A stretch of DNA of 64,000 nucleotides from Anniella stebbinsi. Lineage: Eukaryota > Chordata > Lepidosauria > Squamata > Anniellidae. Under the pieces are notes generated by a model that saw nothing but the letters and a program-made list of their open reading frames with translations, did no database searches and was not told the origin of the DNA. The stretch covers positions 297,197,973 through 297,261,972 of the forward strand of contig JARDYH010000002.1 in the NCBI GenBank assembly GCA_029215795.1. The letters run 5' to 3'. A program made the position numbers and the translations under genes. Of the stretch, positions 57,063 to 64,000 are shown piece by piece; position 1 is the stretch's first letter; the number at the start of each line of letters is the position of its first letter.

Positions 57063-57725
57063 AGGTAGACCTCACCCTAAATCTAATGTTTTGAATCGCT
57101 GAGAGATTCCATTATAATCAGCGGTGTAGAAATGTTACAAATAAAATAAATAAATAAATAAACCCCTGGAAAGTGCTGCTAATTATAGAATACAACTCTA
57201 ATAAGTATTAGGCATTTATTTATCTACTTAAAAGTCTTGAAAAGGAATGTATCCATTTCCAGCATCAATGTCAATATATACATTGGCATTTGTCCTTACA
57301 TTAATAGAAATTTGGTTTTTCTGTTTAGTAACCACAGTAAATATGTTTAATCAAGAAAAAATACATGTAGGATGAGAAGACAAGCATGGCTGATGTTGAT
57401 AGATATCTTATTTGGGAAAATCATTCATGAACAGTTCATCCGTGTGAAAATAAGATCCTTGTAAGACTGCCAAGGTCAGTGAGGCCTACAGTGATCTGAT
57501 GAGTAAGTGCTGGTTATGCCTGGAGGTAGCATTAGCTTCTGAACCCAATTTCTCACAATATTTTAAAATATTTGTACAGAAAGAAATGCTTGTCATTTTA
57601 ACTCATTTGGCTGCCTCCCTTTTCCTCTCGATTTCAAACTGTGAGGTGCTTCCACAATGTATAACATTACTGCTATTTTAACATATGTTTAATGCCAATA
57701 GTATGGTAGTCAACACAGAGAATGC
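57063..57725. other. Nothing recognised apart from (AAAT)n
   Basis: AAAT microsatellite at about 57140-57165. No gene is seen. Confidence 0.5.
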
Positions 57726-59024
57726 AGAAGTATCATCATAGAATCATAGAATCATAGAATAGTAGAATTGAAAGGGCCATCGAGTCCAATCCCCTGCTCA
57801 GTGCAGAAATTCACCTTAAAGCATACCTGACAGATGGCTGTCCAGCTGCCTCTTGAATGCTTCCAGGGTGGGAGAGCCCACGGCCTCCCTAGGTAATTGG
57901 TTCCATTGCCATATTGCTCTAACAGTCAGGAAGCTTTTCCTAATGCCCAGCCGGAATCTGGTTTCCTGTAACTTGAGCCCATTATTCTGTGTCCTGCACT
58001 CTGGGATGATTGAGAAGAGATCCTGGTCCTCCTCCATGTGACAACCTTTCAAGTATTTGAAGAGTACTATCATGATTCCCTCAATAGTCTCTTCTCCAGG
58101 CTAAACATGCACAGTTCTTTCAGTCTCTCCTCATAGGGCTTTGTTTCCAGACCCCTGATCATCTTTGTTGCCTTCCTCTGAACACGCTGCAGCTTGTCTG
58201 CATCCTTCTTGAAGTGTGGTGCCCAGAACTGGACACAATACTCAAGATGGAGCCTAACCAGTGCCAAATACAGGGGAACCAGTACCTCACGCAATTTGGA
58301 AGCAATACTTCTGTTAATGCAGCCCAAAATAGCATTTGCTTTTTTTGCAGCTATATCACACTGTTGGCTCATATTCAGCTTGTGAACTACAACAATTCCA
58401 AGATCCTTCCCACTTGTCGTTTTGCTGAGCCAAATATCCCCCACCTTGTAATTGTGCATTTGGTTTCTTTCTCCTAGGTGTAGAACTTGGCATTTATCCT
58501 TATTAAATTTCATTCTGTTGTTTTCAGCCCAGTGCTCCAGTCTATCAAGATCACTTTGAAGTTTGTTTCTGTCTTCCAGGGTATTAGCAATCCCACCCAA
58601 TTTTGTGTCATCTGCAAATTTGATAAGCATTCCCTGCACCTCCTCATCCAAATCATTAATAAAAATGTTGAAGGGCACTGGGACAGGACTGAACCCTGCG
58701 GTACCTCGCTCGATACCTCCCCCAGTGTGAAAAGGTACCATTGATAAGCTCTCTTTAAGTTTGATTCTGTAGCCAACTGTAGATCCACCTGACAGTTGTT
58801 CCATCTAGCCCACTTTTCACTTGTTTGTTAATCAAAATGTCATGGGGCACTTTGTCAAAAGCTTTGTTGAAGTCAAGATATACTATGTCCACAGCATTCC
58901 CACAGTCCACAAAGGAGGCTACCTGATCAAAAAATGAGATCATATTAGTCTGACAGGATTTGTTCTTGACAAATCCATGCTGGCTTCTAGTAATCACTGC
59001 ATTGTTTTCAAGGTGCCTACACAA
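57726..59024 (-). mobile_element. CR1 LINE, cut at its 5' side by an ERV LTR
   Basis: The 3' end carries CATAGAAT repeats (57734-57760) and 'gagtccaatcccctgctc'. Coding continues leftward on the minus strand to 59024, where the LTR starts with no intervening sequence. The rest of the CR1 should lie beyond the far end of the provirus, outside this window, if the provirus inserted into it. Confidence 0.9.
57816..59024 (-). pseudogene. CR1 ORF2 reverse transcriptase, broken
   Basis: Three frames in order make up the RT. 59024-58755 carries VYLDFNKAFDKVPHD (motif A, catalytic Asp). 58804-58070 carries FADDTKLGG (FADD at 58607-58618) and the C-terminal KDADKLQRVQRKATKMI block. 58073-57816 carries the extreme C-terminus with WNQLPREAV. 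Frame breaks near 58800 and 58070, and a mutated B motif region, make it inactive. CR1 assignment is firm from FADDTKLGG together with the octamer tail. Confidence 0.9.
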
Positions 59025-59777
59025 TGTTAAGGAAATGTTCTCTAACTCTCAAAATTGAAGAATCACCAGGAACAGGCAGAGTTCAGTCCAACAGGTTTAT
59101 TCAAAACAACGTACGAAGGAGAGAGAAGTGGCACATGGGTAGTACCAAAGCTCTCTGAATCACAAAGACAAAACTGATTCATTTATCTCTGTTACAGGCT
59201 TTGACGTCACATACCACTCACCCCCTTCCTCCTGTGATGGATACATGCCAATAAATGTTTCAATTAAAAAATATCTTAAACCATAATAAAGCAATATCCG
59301 GGACAATTGACGCCTCAAAGTAATTTACTGTTTCCTCATAACCTTCAATCACTGATACTTGGTGTTAGTTGGTTTACTCTAATGGCCAGTATTTTTCCTC
59401 TGGAAGAACTGAAAATGTTTACATTATATGGTGCCAGCTTGTCTTATGCGATAGTCTTGCGGGCCATAGAGTCATGTCCAATTCACATCTCTTCGGAGAA
59501 AGAGATAGCAAAGCTTGTTATCAGGAAAGGATGTTTTGGTTATACCGTTCTGTGTCTTTACTCTGAAATGCTAGAATGTGAGGTTTGAACTATACCCTGG
59601 TGCAATGAAATATCTTTCTCCTTTACCTTAAAATGTTTCTTTAGAGGCTTGGGGGAACTAGAGTTCCAGGTTTTGATTTATATCAATGCCTAGATCAAAA
59701 ATCCTTATCATATCCACCATTTTGTTAGTGTGACTACTTAGCACACTAACACTCAATCACACATGGACATTAATTCA
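59025..59777 (-). mobile_element. 3' LTR of an endogenous retrovirus
   Basis: On the minus strand the LTR ends ..CCTTAACA at 59025 next to the CR1. AATAAA is at 59096-59101, a TATA-like ATAAAT at 59181-59186 and a CRE palindrome TGACGTCA at 59202-59209, so U3-R-U5 order is readable. The left (5') boundary is uncertain. TGAATTAATG at 59777 lies just after a purine-rich tract (59781-59796), as expected for the PPT, but TGTTAGTG at 59751 would give a better terminal inverted repeat (TGTTA..TAACA). Length is 727 or 753 bp. Confidence 0.75.
59096..59209 (-). promoter_or_regulatory. LTR core promoter and poly(A) signal
   Basis: Reading on the minus strand: CRE (TGACGTCA, 59202-59209), about 15 bp to ATAAAT (59181-59186), then AATAAA (59096-59101) about 80 bp downstream. 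This spacing fits an LTR with transcription start near 59150 and R ending after the poly(A) signal. CRE sites bind CREB/ATF factors. Activity is not shown by sequence. Confidence 0.6.
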
Positions 59778-59780
59778 AGA

Positions 59781-59796
59781 ATCTCTTATTCCCTTT
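59781..59796 (-). other. Candidate polypurine tract
   Basis: The minus strand reads AAAGGGAATAAGAGAT just before the LTR, the expected primer site for plus-strand DNA synthesis. It is less G-rich than usual. Confidence 0.45.
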
Positions 59797-60472
59797 GGTC
59801 ATGTGTCAACCAGTTCTGGATGGGGTTACACTCCCCCTGAAAGACTGTATTCGCAGCTTGGGGGTGCTCCTGGATCCGTCGCTCCAAATGACAGCTCAGA
59901 TAGATGCGACTGCCAGGAGTGCCTACTATCAGCTTCGGCTGATACGCCAGCTGCGCCCCTTCCTAGAGTTGGAAGACCTAAAATCAGTAGTGCACGCGCT
60001 GGTAACTTCGAGGCTCGACTTCTGCAATGCGCTGTACATAGGGCTACCTCTGTGCCTAGTCCGGAAACTTCAACTAGTTCAAAATATGGCAGCCAGGTTG
60101 GTCACCGGTACATCTAGGGGTGACCACATTACACAAGTTTTAAAATCTCTTCACTGGCTGCCAATCAGTTTCCGGGCGAAGTACAAAGTGTTGGTTATTA
60201 CCTTTAAAGCCCTACATGGTTTGGGTCCAGGTTACCTACGGGATCGCCTTCTCCCATACAATCCGCCCCGCACGCTCAGGTCCTCTGGGAAGAATTTATT
60301 ACAGTCAACAAGAACTAGACTGACAACCGTTACCCAGAGGACCTTCTCTTCTGCCGCTCCCAGATTGTGGAATGACCTGCCGGGAGAGATTCGCCAACTT
60401 ACTAGTCTTCAGGAATTTAAAAGATCTATAAAGACTGATCTCTTCTGGCAGGCCTACCTAGATGAATTTTAA
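59795..60472 (+). pseudogene. L2-type ORF2 C-terminal part (5'-truncated)
   Basis: About 220 codons are open, starting within PVLDGVTLPLKDCIRSLGV and continuing through LDFCNALYIGLP, KLQLVQNMAARLVTG, LHWLPISFRAKYKVL and RLWNDLPGEIRQL to LFWQAYLDEF. This is the region after the RT palm. No catalytic residues are included because the 5' part was never copied. The open frame suggests the insertion is younger than the other L2 copies, which are broken in the same region. The first codons overlap the retroviral flank. Confidence 0.85.
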
Positions 60473-60604
60473 AGTGTTTTATTGGTGTTTTATTGGTGTT
60501 TTAATGATGTACTGGTTTTATCTGCTTTTAATCAGTTTTTGTATTTTGTGTTTGGTGTTGTTCCCTGCCTCGATCCGTTGGGAGAGGCTGGTGATAAATA
60601 AATA

Positions 60605-60646
<42 letters not shown>

Positions 60647-60647
60647 C
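59809..60647 (+). mobile_element. L2-type LINE inserted between env and the 3' LTR
   Basis: TGTCA stands at 59804-59808 and 60648-60652, a 5-bp duplication. The insert is plus strand, opposite to the provirus, 5'-truncated, and ends with an AATAAATA block and (ATT)n (60604-60646). It is the best preserved L2 tail here: the C-terminal frame is open from the truncation to its stop at 60470-60472. Confidence 0.88.
60604..60646. repeat. (ATT)n microsatellite, tail of the L2 insert
   Basis: About fourteen ATT units directly before the duplicated TGTCA. Confidence 0.95.
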
Positions 60648-60649
60648 TG

Positions 60650-61150
60650 TCACACTTCACCAGGGGTTAGAAGCTTTGCAGTTACACTGGCACACCTTTG
60701 GGAACATGCTTTCTCCAATGCCACCAGCAAGTAGACAATACAGATACATACAAGGAATGCAATAAATCCAAAGGCTAAGATTTGGAGAATCTTGGACCCT
60801 ATGGCACCAAACAGTCTTGAAAACCAAGTCCAGATGGACCATTCCACAACTGTGGACTTTCCAATTTCACGTATGTTGTTTGTATGTTCATGTATGTTAT
60901 TAATATTATCAGGTATATAAACACAGCATTCTTTCTCAACGAGAGCACAGACTCCGCCTTGGCTGGCTAATATGTAATCAAGGGCCAATCTGTTTTGTAA
61001 TACCATTTGCCGAATTTCTCTTTGTTCACTGGCTAGCCCATCAAGGGCTGTTGCTGTTTCATTGGCCATGGTTTCAATGACAGATTGCAAATGGATAACT
61101 GCATACTCTATCCGCCCTACACCATACATGGGAAACAGGATTCCTCCCAA
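60650..61150 (-). pseudogene. ERV env, TM part
   Basis: A 166-codon frame covers the transmembrane subunit, which in an intact virus drives membrane fusion. Visible in order: a hydrophobic start, a heptad-rich helix (residues about 20-50), the immunosuppressive-domain-like segment LQNRLALDYILASQGG (51-66), CX6CC (Cys68, Cys75, Cys76), and a second polar region. A single membrane anchor of about 25 residues (121-145, rich in I, L, F, V) precedes a short cytoplasmic tail ending at TGA in the TGTCA duplicated by the L2 insert. CX6CC is typical of gamma-type Env, where it links TM to SU by disulphide. The frame shown has no natural start, since it continues the SU frame after a stop. It is non-functional as it stands. 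Confidence 0.88.
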
Positions 61151-61204
61151 TACTTCCCCCTTGGATAGGGCTCCTGGGATTTGGGTTACAGAAGCTCTGA
61201 CATT

Positions 61205-61888
61205 TCAATTTTTTTCAGTAGGGAGCTCATTGGTTACTCTGATAGCCAGGATCAGAATTCCAACATAACAATTACCTTTCCAACCTGGTGGCAGAAATTT
61301 AAAAACTTTCTTTCTACATATAAAATAGTGACCTGCTATGGCCACAAACATCTTACCACACACCGGTCGGGACACCCAGGTCAGGTAATAGCCTCCAAAT
61401 GGAGTGGCAAGGTTCCTCAACCACTCTCCATCATAGGTCATGGCTCCATTTACAACAAAATTGTAATCACATTTACTAAATCCAACATCAGTACCAGACT
61501 CATTACATCTCCAGGAATAATGTCGTCTAACTTTGGCATGCAGTTGAATAAATTCTTTTGCATTCACTCGACTTTGGTCCCATAGAGCATTGGGTCCCAA
61601 GGAGTCTCTGTATGGAGCATTCATTTGAGCCAAGTTCAGTGGCAGTGGGGCAGTTGGTATTCCCCCATCTGCGTGGACAGGCATATGGCTGCACACCCAA
61701 CAGTTAGTCTTATTCATCACTTCAGCGGTCTTCTGTGCCAGTCCCAACACTAAGTTGTGATTCTGGAAACTGACAGCTGGGGCTGTAAGAAGCCAAACAT
61801 AGAACAGAGTCACGTACAGAGTCTTCTTTGAACGGTCCATGAATTTCTTGGGTGCTGCGCCCTGACCATTTCTCAGCCTGGAGCGCAC
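61205..61888 (-). pseudogene. ERV env, SU part
   Basis: A 227-codon frame starts near the end of pol. It has a basic leader, then a hydrophobic signal peptide (residues about 24-41), and CWVC at 63-66, the isomerase-type motif of gamma-type SU. It has sequons NKT and NES and several paired cysteines. It ends at an in-frame TGA (61205-61207); TM lies in the same frame beyond it, so the break is a stop and not a frameshift. SU is short for a gamma-type Env, and no clear RXKR-type furin site is seen at the SU/TM border. The start is uncertain: Met17 lies just before the signal peptide. Confidence 0.82.
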
Positions 61889-62079
61889 AAAGGGCTGCTT
61901 AATCTATCTCTGGGGGAGTTTGGATGGGAATAGGTTCCTTCCTGATCTGAAGCTTGAGATCTCCTGTAGCTTTGCAAGACCATTTCTGTCCTGGCATGAA
62001 GGGCGGCGCTTCTTGGCGAAGCTGCGAGTTGGCAGGTGCAGTAATTGATGGGGCTTGGTCCCCTTGGCTGACATCATCA

Positions 62080-63120
62080 CTATTTCCATCGTTGTCTGGT
62101 GGCTTTGCAGTGCGATGCGTGGATCCAGGGGCCGATTTCAGCAACTTTCACCGCGGAGCAGGTTGATAAAAGGACTTGATAGGGGCCCTTCCACCTTGCT
62201 TCTAGGCAATTTTTCCTTAGATGCCGCTTTGCGTAGACCCAATCTCCTGGCTTCAGTGGATGGGCTGGCGTATCGAGCCTCCTTGGCTGGGTGTCAGCTA
62301 CCTGGAGTTGAATAATCTCAAGAGAGTTAGAGAGGCACTTGCAATATTCCACTAGGGAATGAAGCAGAGCCTGTAAATCTCCAGGCACTGGGGTCGTGCC
62401 TGGATGATAGGAGCGTCCCGTCAGGATTTCAAAGAGGGACAGTTTGTGTTTTTCTTGTGGAGTGGTTCGAATTTCTAGGGCAACAATTGGTAAAGCATCA
62501 ACCCAATTTAGTCCAGTGGTATTACATACCTTAGCCAGTCTGTTCTTGATTTGCCCATTCATTTGCTCTACCTTCCCACTGCTTTGGGGATGATAGGGCG
62601 TGTGCAACCTCTGAGCAATGTATAGAGCTTTGCACATGCTCATGAGTACTTTCCCTGTAAAATGTGAGCCCATATTTGAGTCCAATGACAGGGGTATTCC
62701 GAATCTGGGGCACACCTCATGCAAAAGCTTCTTGGTCACTGTTAAGGCATCTGCCTTTCTGCAAGGAAAGATTTCTGGCCATCCTGAAAATAAACAAATC
62801 ATTACTAAGGCATACTTGAATCTTCTAGCTGGAGGAAGCTCAATGAAATCTATCTGGAGATGTGAGAAGGGCCACAGTCCTTGCAGTGTGTGTCTTGGTT
62901 GTGTTTTTACTGGCTTTCCAGGATTGTGTGCTTGACAGACTGGGCAGTGAGAGCATAGTTCTTGTGCTACAGTTGTGAATCCTGGGACAAACCAGGATTT
63001 TGTGACATTGTTCATCATTCCCCCTTCACTCGTATGCGCAATGGAGTGAGACATGCGAGCAAGTGCTGGGAGGAGGGAGGAGGGGACAACGGGGTGGCTA
63101 TCAGGATGAGCCAATAGACC
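62080..63120 (-). pseudogene. ERV pol, integrase part
   Basis: An open frame runs from about 63120 to 62080. It shows the zinc-binding HHCC region (MSHSIAHTSEGG with CSHCPVC), the core LQIDFIELP with the first catalytic Asp, and SSGKVEQMNG with the catalytic Glu. The C-terminal domain includes PGDWVYAKRH and RWKGPYQVLLST, a retroviral SH3-like pattern. Around the second catalytic position the text reads DSNMGSHFT where SDNG(S/P).F is expected, so the central Asp appears replaced by Asn. The frame overlaps the start of env by frameshifted reading, as usual in this group. The 5' part of the annotated frame (63300-63120) is out-of-frame RT sequence. Confidence 0.85.
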
Positions 63121-64000
63121 AAAGGAATTTTGGGAACAGCCTCGGCTGTGAGTTGCGTAAGTGGTTTGACAATAGCAGAGTATTGGGGAATCCACTGGCG
63201 ACAGTAGTTTGCAGCTCCAAGAAAACTGCAGAGCTGTTTCTTGGAGGAGGGGTGGGGAAGATCTAGGACAGTTTTGATTCTGTCTTGGGTTAGTGTGCAC
63301 TTACCTTGTGAGATTGTGTGACCCAGATATGTAACAGTTGGCTGGCAAAATTGGAGCTTGGAAAGGGACGCCTTGTGCCCTCTCTTGGCTAGCTCAGTCA
63401 GGAGGAAAACAGTGTCACTTTCACAAATGTCTGAGGAGGAGGAGCAAAGTAAAATATCATCAATAAATTGAGAAATTGTGGAGCCCCCTGGGAGAGTGAT
63501 AGTATCTAGATCTCGTTTGAGCAGCTGGCTAAAGATACCAGGACTTTCACATAGTCCCTGAGGGAGTCGACACCATTGATATTGTAGTCCATCAAACATA
63601 AAAGCAAGCAAATAGCGAGAATCAGGATGCACAGGAATGCTGAAAAAGGCATTGGCAAGATCTATAACAGAAAAAAATGAGGCTTCAGCAGGAATAGCAG
63701 ACAAAATGGTAGCAGGATTGGGAACAACAGGAAAGGATTGAACCAAAATCTTGTTAATTTCCCTCAAATCATGTAGGACACGAAAAACAGGTTTGTTATC
63801 ACTTGTGAATCTGTTCAGTTTTTTCAGTGGAAACAAAGGGGTGTTACACTCGCTATTCGCGTGTTCCACAATGCCTTGCTGCAGCAAGTCATTCAGGATA
63901 GGCTGGATGCTTTCAGTGGCCTCACGAGAAAGCGGGTATTGGGGTATACGGGGAAGGATGCTCTTTGGTTTTACTCTGAGTGTAACAGGGCTCGCGCTAG
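63110..64000 (-). pseudogene. ERV pol, reverse transcriptase part (continues past the window)
   Basis: The frame is open from the window end to about 63131, then runs out of frame. Motifs in order: HDLREINK, SVIDLANAFFSIPVHP (catalytic Asp of motif A), LPQGLCESPGIFSQ (motif B), FIDDILLCSS (FIDD in place of the usual YxDD; both Asp present) and LGHTISQGKC. The connection region NYCRQWIPQYSAIVKPLTQLTA follows. Directly after KPLTQLTAEAVPK the sequence passes into the integrase N-terminus in another frame, without the RNase H domain. The apparent Met at 63885-63887 is only a TTG inside the open frame. Confidence 0.87.

Larger units (their letters stand above)
59025..64000 (-). mobile_element. 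Endogenous retrovirus, 3' half, gammaretrovirus-like
   Basis: Minus-strand order from the window end: RT, integrase, env SU, env TM, [L2 insert], polypurine tract, 3' LTR. The CX6CC motif in TM, the CWVC motif in SU, a pol frame that overlaps the next frame, and an LTR of about 0.75 kb suit a gammaretrovirus-like (class I) provirus. gag, protease, PBS and 5' LTR are outside the window. The provirus is defective by RNase H loss, frame breaks and a stop in env. Confidence 0.88.

Noticed and set aside
60650..61888. A co-opted (syncytin-like) env gene
   Set aside because: An in-frame stop separates SU and TM and the provirus is otherwise decayed; domestication of this copy is not supported.
1..64000. 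CRISPR arrays, bacterial operons or terminators
   Set aside because: The window is vertebrate nuclear DNA; the regular repeats are microsatellites and transposons.

Overview
The window is vertebrate nuclear DNA, almost certainly from a squamate reptile (lizard or snake). The basis is the mix of interspersed repeats rather than any gene: L2-clade LINEs with an APE endonuclease and RT, CR1 LINEs ending in the ATTCTATG octamer, tRNA-derived SINEs of the Sauria type, a tRNA-Ala(TGC)-derived SINE, a 5S rRNA-derived SINE piece, and many short hAT-like or otherwise palindromic DNA transposons. Base composition is AT-rich with GC-rich islands supplied by transposons. No host gene can be named. The window reads as intergenic or intronic, with one candidate unrecognised terminal coding exon on the minus strand at about 40.0-40.3 kb.

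Layout. 0-3 kb has no recognisable feature. 3.2-4.1 kb is a very GC-rich palindromic DNA transposon whose inverted sister lies at 37.9-38.7 kb. 4-31 kb is AT-rich background with scattered L2, CR1 and SINE fragments and palindromic DNA elements, including a 415-bp hAT-like MITE at 28.05 kb with a perfect 8-bp target duplication. 34.0-37.2 kb is the most complete LINE, an L2-clade ORF2 on the minus strand with endonuclease and RT motifs but several frame breaks. 43.4-44.5 kb is a SINE split by an LTR-like insertion that carries a MITE. 45.6-46.8 kb is a hAT element with a perfect 8-bp duplication, containing a composite MITE with its own perfect 8-bp duplication. That composite holds 113 bp identical to sequence 13.5 kb away at 32.67 kb. 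46.8-57.7 kb is mostly unique with a few SINE and MITE copies.

The last 6.3 kb is a nested structure. A CR1 LINE (57.73-59.02 kb, minus) is cut off exactly at the LTR of an endogenous retrovirus (59.03 kb to beyond the window end, minus). The provirus carries env (SU and TM parts separated by an in-frame stop), integrase and RT; gag, the PBS and the 5' LTR lie outside. The RNase H region of pol is missing, and an L2-type LINE sits between env and the 3' LTR with a 5-bp duplication. All mobile-element coding regions seen here are broken.

The strongest observations are the 113-bp capture inside the composite MITE, the paired GC-rich elements built from long palindromes that repeat a splice-donor-like motif, the unrecognised exon candidate, and the three-level CR1/ERV/L2 nest. 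All family assignments come from reading the sequence without database searches.
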